64,000 nt of DNA, taken from the NCBI RefSeq assembly GCF_042100115.1, contig NC_091272.1, forward strand, positions 2,046,001 to 2,110,000, given 5' to 3'. Origin of the DNA: Alternaria dauci. Lineage: Eukaryota > Ascomycota > Dothideomycetes > Pleosporales > Pleosporaceae. The notes under the pieces were generated by a model that worked only from the letters and a program-made list of their open reading frames with translations, had not been told where the DNA came from and did not search any database. Numbering within the stretch: the stretch's first letter is position 1; the number at the start of each line of letters is the position of its first letter. Made by a program: the position numbers and the translations under genes. Shown piece by piece: positions 35,951-47,645 of this stretch.

Positions 35951-36614
35951 TATATCTATAGGTAGCTATATCTTAGTTTAGAGCTATATTTTTAGGCGCT
36001 ATAGTAATAAAAGTACTATTATTCTTTTTATTTAGAAGTCTAGCTATTATAGCTTTAGTAATAAAGTATATATAATTACTTAGCTTCTTTAGTAATCTAA
36101 ATATATCTAGATAGGCTATTAGTATATTTACTATAGCTAGTTTAATCTTTATATCTCTTAGGGATTTAATTAAATCCTCTACCTCCTTATCTATATTACT
36201 TAGGGTAGAAGGAATAGCTACTACTCTTTTTACTTTAGATATAGCTTCCCTTATACTTTTTAAAGTAAAGGTTACTTTCTTATTAGATAGTATAATATAT
36301 TATATTTTTATATTAATATTCCCTCTTTCTTAATAATATATCTTATTAAGACTATTAATCTTCTTATAGTAAGGTTTTAAGAATATATATATCTAGTCCT
36401 TATTATATATAGACTAGTTATTACCTATTAAAGTATTAATTATATAGTATATAATTACTTCTTTATCTAATTATAGTAATCCTTTAAAGAAAAGAATACT
36501 TACTTTTACTTCTAGTAGCTATCTATTATTAATATAGGTATCTACTACTAAGGAAAAGTAAGTATAGTACTCTACGAAGCCTAGCTAATCCTAGAGGTAA
36601 GAGTATAAGTATAC

Positions 36615-36633
36615 TTATAAATAAGATTACTTA
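36615..36633 (+). repeat. Target-site duplication of F2-3, left
   Basis: The 19-bp word ttataaataagattactta is repeated exactly at 37995-38013. It belongs to the gypsy C fragment. Confidence 0.9.
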
Positions 36634-37994
36634 GCTTCGGCCTTTATAGACTTTTTTTGTTATTATAGCACGTTTAGAGACTTTTCTTAAGATAAAGCGC
36701 TAACTAGGTGACTACGGGCTTATGCCTATATTTAGCACTACTAGTACGCACGTAGTGTGTTATAAACGCTAGATACTAAAGATATATAATAGTAGTAAGT
36801 TATACGCCTACTAGAGACGAGACGTAACCTTCTAACACATACGCTATCCTCTACTATCCTCTGCTATCCTCCGCTATTTCCGCCTTTCGTAACCTTCGCA
36901 GCCGCCCTTCGTAACCGCCGCCACCTCTGCTGCCCCTTCTTAAGAATAACTAACTAGCTACCTATAGTATAGCTACTGCTATCTAATAATTAGCTTTAGT
37001 TAGAGGAATATTAGTACTAGCGCTATCTATACCTTATTCTCTTATCCCTATAGTATCTCTTTAAACTCCCTCTCCTTAAGCCTAGGATATCGCTCCTCTA
37101 ACGCTCTTTTAATATCCTTTATCTACTAGCGTAGCTAGTTCTTAGTTTCCTAGCTAAAGGCACCTTATTTAAGAATAATAAGGTAGCTAAATATAAGGAG
37201 CCTATAGCTATAGCGGCCGTCTATATAAGCTATATATACTAGCTCCTCTACCTTTCTCCCTATCTACGTCCTCCTCTACCTAATAGCTACCTTTATAATA
37301 ATATTACTAATACTAGAGATATTAACCTAAGAGGCCTTTCTATTCTAGAATAAGAAGTAGAACTTAGGTAATCGCTTATCCAACTCGTCGAGGACCGCTC
37401 TAGGCAGCTCCCGAGTGTATACAGGGCGGGCATATCGCGTACTCATAGACATATCGATCGGCACCCGTCCAGCTAGGGTTTTTGGGCTAGGCCAGAAGAC
37501 CTCCCAGATGAGGATAAAGAGGAAATACATCGTATACGCGACGGTTTGTATACAAGGCGAGTCTTAAAAGTATTAAAGGTATTAAAGCTTATAAGTTAGT
37601 ATTAGTATAAAGGTTAAAAGTAGTTAGGCTTTTATAGAAATATACAAAATTCTAGGTAAGCTTAATTATAGTAAAGATACTATATCCTCCTCCCTTCGCA
37701 ACATATTACAATCGTATCGCTAGCTTATACTAGTAATCCCTATTAGACCTCTACTAAGGTTTCTAATAGGTGTCTTTTTTTAGTTACCTTTAGTAAATTT
37801 TTTTAACTTTAGTTTTCGCGTATAGACGTTAGAGCTTTACTACTATAAAACGCTAATTAGTCTAGCGTTTAAATCGCGTTATTACTTTATCTTTTTTATT
37901 AACTTTTGTAACTGATAAGCAGAGGGATAGCTACTTTTCACTTTTTTAAAGTTTTATTTTGATGATACCCCCCCACTTGCAGAAAACAAAAAAA
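36634..37994 (+). mobile_element. F2-3: full-length, only partly RIPed F2 element
   Basis: This 1361-bp element begins gcttcggcctttatagac and ends in the A-rich tail agaaaacaaaaaaa, with a perfect 19-bp target duplication. There are no terminal inverted repeats. Segments around 36640-36770, 36810-36930, 37376-37560, 37680-37710 and 37900-37990 keep CA/TG, while those between are RIP-saturated. It interrupts the gypsy C fragment. The A-rich tail, long variable-length duplication and left-truncated relatives (53072, 53504) point to a non-autonomous non-LTR retroposon transcribed left to right. The left end lacks an obvious RNA polymerase III box. Confidence 0.88.
36945..37530 (-). pseudogene. 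Decayed minus-strand frame of F2
   Basis: An open piece of 61 codons (37345-37530) starts MYFLFILIW and contains a VLDELDKRLPKF segment. It ends at a stop that is probably a RIPed codon, after which the same frame stays readable leftwards to about 36945 if TAG/TAA are taken as Gln or Trp. That part includes a charged helical stretch, RALEERYPRLKEREFKEIL, near 37110-37055. Other F2 copies conserve this frame as decayed sequence. The total could have been near 190 residues. I do not recognise the family. Like the F1 frame, it is antisense to the inferred retroposition polarity. Confidence 0.4.
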
Positions 37995-38013
37995 TTATAA
38001 ATAAGATTACTTA
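37995..38013 (+). repeat. Target-site duplication of F2-3, right
   Basis: This is the exact 19-bp partner of 36615-36633. Confidence 0.9.
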
Positions 38014-38325
38014 CTTATTATTACTATAGTATCTTTATCTTACTACTACTCCTTTATACTTATTTAGAACTATAACTAGTTTTTAGAAAAGTAATTAAGT
38101 AGCTATTTTAATATATAAGAGATAGTTTAATCTATATTAGATAGTTAGTTTAGAAGTATAGAAACCTTTATCTTATTAAGGATATTTCTATTATTAGCTT
38201 ATTAGTTAAAGTCTTTAAGGAACTTAATAATATCCTTTCTTATAAAGACTAAACTAGTATACCTAAGTCTAGCTAGAGATAAAATAAAGTTACTTAGAGT
38301 AGATATAATATCTCTACTAATACTA
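38014..38325 (-). mobile_element. Gypsy C fragment, reverse orientation, second part
   Basis: Its reverse complement matches about 3798-4110 of gypsy C, the very start of gag. Homology stops near 38325, which defines the shared left limit of the C units. Confidence 0.78.
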
Positions 38326-38973
38326 GTTATTATTATTAAAGCTTTTAGAGTAGCTTCTAAAAGGTTCTCTAATATTAATAAAGAGAGTAGTTACTATTCT
38401 AAGTTACCTTAGTATTAAATAGCCTTCTAGTTCTTCTTTATATTATATAATATAGAAGAACTTATAGATTAGTTCTTCTTAAACTAAGTTAAATTAATAT
38501 AACTAAATAATTAATATATTTAAATAATAGATATATACTTTAATAATTTAAGTAGTATATCTAATATATACCTCTTATAGTAACTACTAACTATCTCCCT
38601 TAATTACTTCTTTAGCTTATTTATATATACTAGTAGTATTACCCTTTAGGTCTATTAGATTAGTATTTTCTATCTAATATTATTTTTAAGGGGGGTTATT
38701 ATTTAGTCTATTAAATTAGTATTTTCTATCTATAGTATTAGTATAAGTAATCTTATTCTTAAGTATAGTACTTATTTTAAGAGTAAGTAATATTAGTCTA
38801 AGAACTTACTTAATAGTATAGTATAATATAGCTTCTAATAGTCTCTTCTAAAGAATCTAGTTATAATAAAGTCTTAGTTACCCTCTTATAGGATAACTAG
38901 TAGTATTAACTACGTATTAGAATTACTTCTTTACTAAGTTAAATAGTATCCCTATAGGCTTTACTATTTATAT
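38326..38973. other. RIP-saturated sequence, nothing recognised
   Basis: It contains a short duplicated phrase, ctattagattagtattttctatc, near 38654 and 38705. No coding motif is seen. Confidence 0.4.
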
Positions 38974-39245
38974 AGGTGTTAGAGTATATAAAGATACTAA
39001 TATCTTAGTATTAAAGTTTTATCCTCTACGTAGCTAGTAATATATTTATAAATAAGTAGTAGATAGGAGTAATTAATTATTATAAGAAGAGTAGTAAGTA
39101 TATTATATACTATTAAAAGAAAAACTTATATAAAGTTCTATAAAGGTTTAATAATAAGTAGATAACTAATTAATCTTTCCCTTAATATAGAGTAGAAAGA
39201 GTACTTATAGGGAAGCCTCCTTTCTTACTTAATATACTAGTATAA
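38974..39245 (+). repeat. ~270-bp repeat shared with 52753-53048 and, inverted, 16300-16440
   Basis: It begins tataggtgttagagtatata and aligns over its length with 52753-53048. The CA/TG sites are lost. It is unclassified and adjoins F1 fragments in the other two places. Confidence 0.65.
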
Positions 39246-40660
39246 TACTAATAGATTAGAGTTACTAAGTAAGGCTTAAAGATATAATACTTCTAATTAC
39301 TAGATAACTAGAAGAACTTACTAATAGTAATACTATCTATAATAAAGAGCTAAAGGCCTTTTAAGTAAGTAGAAAGAGTAGTATTATTAAAAGAAGGAAG
39401 AAAAGTAGTATTAAGGATAGGATTAAGAAAATAACTAGTAAAGTAAAGTAACTAAAGGTACTTAAGGAGGCCTACTAGCTATACTAAAGTAATCTCTTTA
39501 TTAAAGTTATTCTTAACTATAGTATTAGAATATTAGAATAATATTTAAGTAGACTTAGAAAGGAAGGTTTAATATACTATACTCTATAGTAAGGGATATA
39601 AAAGAATATAATAAAGAAGATACCTAGAGCTTAGTAACTTAATCCTTTATAGGACTAAGGATAAATCTTAAGTAGTAAGTATTAATAATAGTAGAAGGTA
39701 TAGTCTAAATAATATTTACTAAGTTAGTAGGTATAGAGGTAGAATTATAAGTATCTTTATTATTATTTTACTTAAAGAGCTAGGTAATAGTAGCCTAATT
39801 AGTAATACTTACTTATTCTTACTTTATAAATATCCTTATTATTATCCTACTTAAAGAGCTAAGTAATAGTAGCCTAATTAGTAGCGCGTACTTATTCTTA
39901 CCCTAAGATAGCGCTAGTAATAAATAAGAAAAGCTTTATATAATAATAGTAAGATAAGTAAAGTAGGGGGGAATCTAAGATATTATAGACTATTACTAAT
40001 ATATTCTTAGGTAGTAGAGGGGGAGACTAGTTTTTTATATATAAGTCTAGATCTATAATATACTAGTTAGTAATCTTATAGCTATTATCCTCTTAACCTT
40101 AAGGAGTAATATTTAGATCTTAAGTAAGTAAAGTAAAATAATATATAGAAGAATATAAATAAGAATTAGACTTACTATTAGAGCCTAATACTAAAGCCCT
40201 CTTAGTTATAATAATATTAGTAGTTAGAACTAAGTATAAAGAAATAAAAAGTAGTATAAGGTAAGAATTAATATATAACTAAAAGCTAAGCGCGCTATAA
40301 TCTATAGTAGTAGTAGGTTAAGTAGGTAGGGTATTATTATAAGAAAGAGTAGATATTATTTTAAAGTATATATAGATAGTAAGGATATAAAGAAAGAGGT
40401 AAAGAATAAAGAGTAAAGTAAGTTTAAAGTAGTAAAGAAGAGTAGAAAGAAGAGATAAGAGTAGTAAGGAATAGATAGGCTAGTATTATTATTATAGAAA
40501 AGACTCTAACTATTTACTATCTAAAGGCCTATTATAACTAAGGTAATAGACTTACTTTTAAGGTAAGAGATAATATAATACTAAAGTAATAATAGGGTAT
40601 ATTATAAGAAATAGGTAAGTCTAAAAATATACTTAAGATATAGGAAATAATCTAATCTAT
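39246..40660 (+). repeat. Repeat D, copy 2
   Basis: The 39690-40200 part matches 44140-44530 in the same orientation and 63230-63690 in reverse. It is unclassified. The end of a decayed frame may be present, but I cannot name a domain. It includes the 79-bp tandem duplication. Confidence 0.55.
39745..39902 (+). repeat. 79-bp tandem duplication inside repeat D copy 2
   Basis: Two units, 39745-39823 and 39824-39902, both contain cttaaagagctaRgtaatag. They differ mainly by C/T and G/A changes, so the duplication predates at least some RIP. The other D copies have one unit. Confidence 0.8.
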
Positions 40661-40668
40661 ATAGTATA
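40657..40668 (+). repeat. Target-site duplication of F2-4, left
   Basis: ctatatagtata is repeated at 42076-42087. Confidence 0.75.
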
Positions 40669-42075
40669 GTTTTTTATTTTCTATAAGTAGGGGGGTATTA
40701 TTAAAATAAAACTTTAAAAAAGTAAAAAGTAGCTATCCCTCTACTTATTAGTTATAAAAGTTAATAAAAAAGATGAAGTAATAATATAGTTTAAACGCTA
40801 GACTAATTAGTATTTTAGAGTAGTAAAGCTCTAATATCTATACGTAAAAACTAAAGTTAAAAAGATTTACTAAAAGTAATTAAAAAGATACCTAATAAAT
40901 CTTAGTAGGCCTAATAGGGATTACTAGCTATTATTAACTAGTAACGTAATTATAATATATTATAATAAGGAGAGAGGATATAGTATATTTACTATAACTA
41001 AGAGGGGTTATATAAAAACCTAGCTACTTCTAACCTTTATACTAATACTAACTTACTTTAAGTATCCTACTATATATAATTAAATTATACTATATATAAT
41101 TAAATTACGCTATATATAATTAAATTACACTATATATAAATATATATATTTCCTCTTTATCCTTATCTAGGAGGTCTTCTAGCCTAGCCTAAAAACCCTA
41201 GCTAAATAGGTACTAATTAATATATCTATAAGTACGTAATATACTTACCTTATATATACTTAGGAGCTAACTCTAGTAGTTAGTAAAGAGCTAGAATAGT
41301 AAATACCTCTAACACTCTAAATCCTTAGTAAGAGTAAATCTCTTAGCTAGTACTTTATTTAGAGGTCTAGGGTTAGTAATATTATTATAAAGGTAACCTA
41401 TAAAGAGACTAGAATGTAGTATCTAAAGAAGGTTATAAAGTATAAGGAGATTATCTATACTAACGCCTACTACTTTATTAATCTCTTTATATTTAGCTAC
41501 CTTAACTACCTAACCTTTAGTAGGTAAAGTAGAGAGATAAAGAGATAGCTATACTACTAAGCTATTAATATTAAAAGGGCGCTTAAAGACTAGTATCCTA
41601 GACTTAAAGAGAGAGAATTTAAAGAGATACTATAGGGATAAGGGAATAAGGGGTAGGCTATACTACTATTAATATTCCTCTAACTAAAGCTAATTATTAA
41701 GTAGTAGTAGTAGCTATACTATAGGTAGCTAGTTAGTTATTCTTAGGAAGGGGTAGAGGTAGTAGTAGTAGTTATAAAAAGTAGCTATAAAGGTTATAAA
41801 GGGTAGAAATAGTAAAGGATAGTAGAGGATAGTAGAAGATAGTAAGGGATAGCGTATAAGTTAGAAGGTTATATCTTCTAGTCTCTAGTCTATATATAAC
41901 TTACTACTATTATATATCTTTAGTATCTAGTATTTATAATATACTATATATATATTAGCTATACTAAACATAAGCTTATATAAGCCTATAGTTACCTAGT
42001 TAGCGCTTTATCTTAAAAAAGTCTCTAAATATACTATAATAATAAAAAAAAAGTCTATAAAGGCTAAAGCTAAGA
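40669..42075 (-). mobile_element. F2-4: full-length RIPed F2 copy, reverse
   Basis: It begins at the complement of the A-rich tail (gttttttattttctataag) and ends gtctataaaggctaaagc, the complement of the F2 left end. It carries three to four copies of a tatatataattaaatta-type unit near 41070-41135. A 12-bp target duplication flanks it. Confidence 0.85.
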
Positions 42076-42087
42076 CTATATAGTATA
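42076..42087 (+). repeat. Target-site duplication of F2-4, right
   Basis: ctatatagtata is the partner of 40657-40668. Confidence 0.75.
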
Positions 42088-42899
42088 AAGAACTAAAAAT
42101 ATATACTAAAATATAATTTAAGGCTAAAGAGTACTTAACCTAAATAAGGGATAAACCTAACTAGATAGTTAATAGAACCTAACTACCTAGAAGAGAACTA
42201 TATCTAATTACCTTAGATATAACTTAAAAAAGATAAGATATTTAGAGAACTCTACTAAAATATACTTAGAATAGAAAGAAATAAATTTAAAGTCCTAAGA
42301 ACTACCCTAAGAAGTCTATAAACTAGAATTAAGAAAGATAGAACTATAGCTTAGGAATAAATATCTATTAAGTAGCTATTACTAATCTCTAAAGTTAAAA
42401 ACTTATTATAAATATAAGAATTACTTAGTTTTTTAGTTTACTTTATTTTCTAAATACTCTTTAGAGACTAGGTTTTAAAGAAGAAAGGACTTTTAATTTC
42501 TTAAGTAAAGGAGGGAGTAGTATAAATACTTTATAGAGAAAGAAGATTAGAAGTAATACTAATATCTTTAAAAAGAATAAAAAGTAAAATAAGATAGTTA
42601 GATATAGATTTCTATAAGAACTATAACTAAAAGCCTATTAGGATAGTAGTAATATAACTAGTTAACTATTTACTACTAAAACTTAGAGAAGTATATAATA
42701 AAGACTAGAAACTAATACTATTACTACTAGACTTAGTAATAGAAACGTCCTTAATTATAGTAATAGGATTAATAATAAGAACCTTAAGCTAAAGAGTAGA
42801 ATTAATTAACTCTATATAATAATAAATACTACTAATATTAATAAGATATTATCTACTAAGAAAATACTTATAAAGAGAGCGCGAAACTAAATAAGCTTT
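42088..42899 (+). pseudogene. Decayed frame of unknown type
   Basis: A + frame between about 42090 and 42640 reads as a lysine- and glutamine-rich protein if stops are former Gln. I recognise no motif. It may be the upstream part of repeat D, split from its other copies. Confidence 0.25.
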
Positions 42900-44605
42900 A
42901 GAAGAAGCTAGAGGAGCTAAAGTAAAAGACTTCTTATAAGGAGCTTTCTTCTTTATTAGTAATAGTATTACTAGCTTTTAAGTAGTAGTACACTTAAGAA
43001 GAGTAAGTATCTTATAAGTAGCCTTCTTAAGTAGCTTAGATAAAGTAATAACTTAGTTATTACTTAACTTCTTAGCTAAAGGTAGCTTAGTAAGAGTTAA
43101 ATCCTTAGAGATAATACTATTAGTATCTAAGCTAAGCTTAGGCTTAAAGTTACTAGCCTTACTCTTATTTAACTAACTTAAATAAAGACTATAGCTAATA
43201 GTAAACTTCTTACTAACTTAGCTAAAGGAAGAGTAAGTAAATAAGAGTTTCTTAGTAAGTATTATAGCCTTATTAGTGCTAGTGTAAGTAAGGAGAAGTA
43301 AAGTAAGAGTATTAAGGATATTAGAGGAAAGGATAGGGGAGAGCTAGCTAATATAAGTAATACTATAATAAATAAGAATATTACTTAGAAAAAGTTTAAA
43401 TTAGTAGAATATATAAAGAAGAAAAGAAGAGGCTATCTAAAAGATAATTAGGTACTTATAGTAGAAAGAATAAGTATTTAAGGTACTACTATAAATATAA
43501 TTAATATAAATACTATTCTTATATAGCTTACTATTAATATATATAATAACGTAAATACTATAGACTTTAGTATAATAGTTAGAGTTATAGTAGCTATATA
43601 TATAACTAATATTATTAGGGTTATTAATACTACTAATTATAATAGTACCTTAATAGATACTTAGTATTAAAGCCTTAATATTAGAATTAATAATAGTACG
43701 CTTTATAAAGCTAGATAAGTAGAAGTATAAGCTAATAGTCCTAAACTTAATAAGAAGATTAAGTAGCCTCTTAGAGTTAACCTAAAAGTTTAAAAACTTA
43801 TTATTAGAGTAAATTATAAATACTAAGAGTAAAGGTTTTAAAGTAAAACTAGTATACCTAAGTCTCTAGAAGTAGAGCTAAAGGGATCTAATCTAATTAT
43901 AAGAGAGGACTTTATTAGTATTATTAATAACTATATAAGGTAGGATATTAGAAGGATATTTAAAAAGATAATAAATAGAATTTAAAACTTATAGTACTCT
44001 ATAACCTTATTATAACTAGAATTAGAAGATAGATATATAAAAAGCTTAAGATTAATAAAACCCCTACTACTAAGAACTACTCTCTTTAAAGGAGAGATAG
44101 GTTTAGCTTTACTAGTATTAGGCTAGATAAGAGAAGGTATAGTCTAAAGGATATTTACTAAGTCTATAAGCGTAGGGGTAGAATTATAAATATCTTTATT
44201 ATTATCTTACTTAAAGAGCTAAGTAATAGTAGCCTAATTAGTAATACTTACTTATTCTTACTCTAAGATAGTATTAGTAATAATTAAAAAAGGCTTTATA
44301 TAGTAGTAGTAAGATAAGTAAAAGGAGGGGGAATTTAAGATATTATAGTCTATTACTAAAGTATTCTTAAGTAGTATAGGTAGACCCCTAAATATTATAA
44401 AGATAGTATCCTAAATATTCTAGTTAAAGACTAAGCTATTAGAGTCCTACTCTCCTTAAGATTAGTTATTAAGATCTTAAATAAGTAAAGCTAAGTAATA
44501 TAGTAAAGAATTAAAAATAGAATTAGACTTACTACTAGAGCTTAATACTAAAGCCCTCTTAGTTATAATAGTATCCTTAGTAATAGCTAGTAGAAGTATA
44601 ATTTT
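42900..44605 (+). repeat. Repeat D, copy 1
   Basis: About 44060-44590 matches the reverse complement of 63220-63760, and part of it matches 39690-40200. It is RIP-saturated. The class is not identified: no RT, integrase or transposase motif could be read. Confidence 0.5.
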
Positions 44606-45169
44606 TTAATTTTTTATTTTCTATAAGTAGGGGGGTATTATTAAAATAAAACTTTAAAAAAGTAAAAAGTAGCTATCCCTCTACTTATTAGTTATAAAAG
44701 TTGATAAAAAAAAAAATAAAGTAATAACGTAATTTAAACGCTAGACTAATTAGTATTTTAGGGTAGTAAAGCTCTAATATCTATATATAAAAACTAAAGT
44801 TAAAAAAATTTACTAAAGGTAACTAAAAAGATACCTATTAAACCTTAGTAGGCCTAATAGGGATTACTAGCTATTATTAGCTAGTAACGTAATTATAATA
44901 TATTATAAAAGGAGGAGGATATAGTATCTTTACTATAATTAAGCTTACTTAGATTTTTATATATTTTTATAAAAGCTTAGCTACTTCTAACCTTTATACT
45001 AATACTAACTTACTTTAAGTATCCTACTATATATAATTAAATTATACTATATATAAATATATATATTTCCTCTTTATCCTTATCTAAGAGGTCTTCTAGC
45101 CTAGCCTAAAAACCCTAGCTAGATAAGTACTAATTAATATATCTATAAGTATATAATATACTTACTTTA
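44606..45169 (-). mobile_element. F2-5, first segment, reverse
   Basis: It begins with the complement of the A-rich tail (ttttttaattttttattttc) and runs up to the F1-6 insertion. The copy continues at 45401-46101 and 47414-47590. Confidence 0.82.
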
Positions 45170-45400
45170 TTTAAATAATAAACGTGCTAGTAAAAGACGT
45201 AAGTATAATACTATTAAAAGATACTATAATAAATCGTAGTAAAGGTGTATTTCCTAAATACTTAGTTTTACTATATACAGCTGTATATATTTAATAATAG
45301 ATAGGTTGAAGCTAAAGCCCTAAACTTTAGGAGGTTCTAGAAAGTCGTAGTAACGTTAGGGAGAAGAGGAGTTTAGGGGGAAGAGGAGTTTTTAAACTAT
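45170..45400 (-). mobile_element. F1-6: ~231-bp right-end fragment of F1, reverse
   Basis: It is the reverse complement of about 34010-34238, inserted in F2-5. Flanking sequences 45148-45169 and 45401-45422 are the same 22-bp word apart from three C/T differences, a long target duplication. It carries the clean-island subfamily markers, including the ggggaagaggagttt spacer. Some CG and TG (cagctgtata, gttgaagc) survive, so it is less RIPed than most copies. Confidence 0.85.
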
Positions 45401-46101
45401 AGTATATAATATACCTACCCTATATATACTTAGGAGTTACCTAGAGCAGTCCTTAATAAGTTAGATAAGTAATTACCTAAGTTCTACTTCCTATTCTAGA
45501 ATAGAAAGGCCTCTTAGGTTAATATCTCTAGTATTAGTAATATTATTATAAAGGTAGCTATTAGGTAGGTAAGGATATAGATAAAGAAGAAGGTAGAGGT
45601 GTTAGTATATATAGCCTTTATAGATAGCTACTATAGCTATAGGCTCTTTATATTTAGCTACCTTATTATTCTTAAATAAAGTACCTTTAGTTAAGAAACT
45701 AAGTACTAGTTATACTAATAGATAAAGGATATTAAAAGGGTATTAAAAGAGTAATATTCTAAGCTTAAAGAGAGAGAGTTTAAAGAGATACTATAAAGAT
45801 AAGAGAATAAGGTATAGATAGTACTAGTATTAATATTCCTCTAACTAAAGCTAATTATTAGATAGTAGTAGTTATACTATAAGTAGCTAGTTAGTTATTC
45901 TTAAGAAAGGGTAGTAGAAGTAGTAGTAGTAGAGGTAGTAGTAATAGTTATAAAAGGTAGCTATAAAAGGTAGATATAGTAAAGGATAGTAGAGGATAAT
46001 AGAGGATAGTAAAAGATAGTAAAGGATAGTATATAAGTTAGAAGGTTACTATAAATTATCTTATTTTTAGTAAGTATATAATACTATTATATATCTTTAT
46101 T
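45401..46101 (-). mobile_element. F2-5, second segment, reverse
   Basis: F2 sequence continues between the F1-6 and F2-6 insertions. It includes the decayed F2 frame, here reading on the + strand. Confidence 0.82.
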
Positions 46102-47413
46102 AGCTTCAGCCTTTAGAGACTTTTCTTAAGATAAAGTACTAACTAGGTAACTCTAGGCTTATATAAGCCTATATTTAATACTACTACTACGTACGTAGTA
46201 TATTATAAATACTAGATACTAGAGATATATAATAGTAGTAAGTTATACGCCTACTAGAGATAAGACGTAACCTTCTAATATATATACTATCCTCTACTAT
46301 CCTCTACTATTTCTACCCTTTATAACCGCTACCCCTATAATCCTAAGAATAACTACCTAGGGCTACTACAACACTTTTAACTTTAACTAGAGGAATATTA
46401 GTAGTAGCGCTATTTATACTATATTCTTATATCCTTATAATATCTATTTAAATTCCCTCTCCTTAAGCTAAGGATATTAATCCTTTATTACTTATTAAAT
46501 ATTAACTACTTACCTACGTAGCTAGGCCTAGGTTTCTTACCTAAAGCCCCCTTAGTTAAGGAGAAAGATATAGCTAAATATAAGGAGCTTATAGTTATAG
46601 TACCTATTAAGCTAAGCCTTACGCCTAAACTCCTTAACTTTCTACTATATCTATATCCTCCTCTCCTTAAAAGTCTCTTCTATAATAATATTACTAATAT
46701 AGGTATTAATCTAATCCCTCTTAGATACTCTACTATCCTAGAATATATAGTAGAACTCTAGTAATTACTTATTTAACTTATTATAGACTACCTTAGGTAG
46801 CTCTTAAGTATATATAAGGCTATTATATTATATATTAGATAGATTAATTAGTACTTCTCTAGTTAGGGTTTTTAGGCTATAATAAAAGACCTCCTAGAGG
46901 ATAATATAAAGGAAATATATTATATATATAGGTTTATATATAGTATAAGTCTTAAAGGAAGTCTTAAAAGAAGTTTTAAAGGAAGTCTTAAAGGAAGTCT
47001 TAAAGCTTATAAGTTAGTATTAGTATAAAGGTTAGAAGTAGCTAGGCTTTTATAGAAATATATAAAATTCTAAGTAAGCTTAATTATAGTAAAGATACTA
47101 TATCCTCCTCCCTTTATAATATATTATAATTATATTACTAGCTAATACTAGCGATCCCTATTAGACCTCTACTAAGGTTTCTAATAAGTGTCTTTTTTAG
47201 TTACCTTTAGTATATTTTTTTAACTTTAGTTTTTATATATAGCTGTTAGAGCTTTACTACTATAAAACGCTAATTAGTCTAGCGTTTAAATCGCGTTATT
47301 ACTTTATCTTTTTTATTAACTTTTATAACTAATAAGTAGAGGGATAGCTACTTTTTACTTTTTTAAAGTTTTACATTAATAATACCCCCCTACTTATAGA
47401 AAATAACAAATTA
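46102..47413 (+). mobile_element. F2-6: full-length RIPed F2 copy nested in F2-5
   Basis: It starts ttagcttcagcc, keeping one CA, and ends gaaaataacaaa. It lies in opposite orientation inside F2-5. Flanks ttatatatcttta and ttatatttttagt are a decayed target duplication. Tandem 15-bp units of gtcttaaaggaa occur at 46964-47005. Confidence 0.82.
46955..47005 (+). repeat. Tandem gtcttaaaggaa repeat in F2-6
   Basis: Four to five units of gtcttaaaggaagtc type appear where F2-3 has a single agtcttaaaag. The array is absent from most other copies. Confidence 0.7.
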
Positions 47414-47590
47414 TATTTTTAGTGTCTAGTATTTATAATTTACTATGTATATACTAGTAGTACTAAGTATAAGTATAAGCCTTTAGTTACTTAGTTAGTA
47501 CTTAATCTTAAAAAAGTCTCTAAATATACTATAATAATAATAAAAAAAAAGTCTATAAAGGCTAAGGCTAAAGGTTATTATATATAATAT
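47414..47590 (-). mobile_element. F2-5, third segment, reverse
   Basis: This is the last part of F2-5, ending agtctataaaggctaaggc, the complement of the F2 left end. Confidence 0.8.
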
Positions 47591-47632
47591 TATTATAAGT
47601 ATAAAGTGCCTAGTTTTAAAAGGCCTAATAAC
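47591..47632. other. Short spacer between F2-5 and F1-7
   Basis: It is AT-rich and RIPed, with nothing recognised. Confidence 0.4.
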
Positions 47633-47645
47633 CCTCTTAGTAACT
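47633..47645 (+). repeat. Target-site duplication of F1-7, left
   Basis: cctcttagtaact is repeated exactly at 49040-49052. Confidence 0.85.

Larger units (their letters stand above)
34986..36633 (-). mobile_element. Gypsy C fragment, reverse orientation, first part (gag)
   Basis: Its reverse complement aligns with about 4115-5665 of gypsy C, covering gag. It is interrupted by F1-5 near 35834 and by F2-3 at 36634, after which it continues to about 38325. The pol region is absent. It is RIPed like C. Confidence 0.8.

Noticed and set aside
37345..37530. 61-codon open frame as an independent small gene
   Set aside because: It is the least RIPed part of a longer decayed frame conserved in other F2 copies, so it is annotated as part of a pseudogene.
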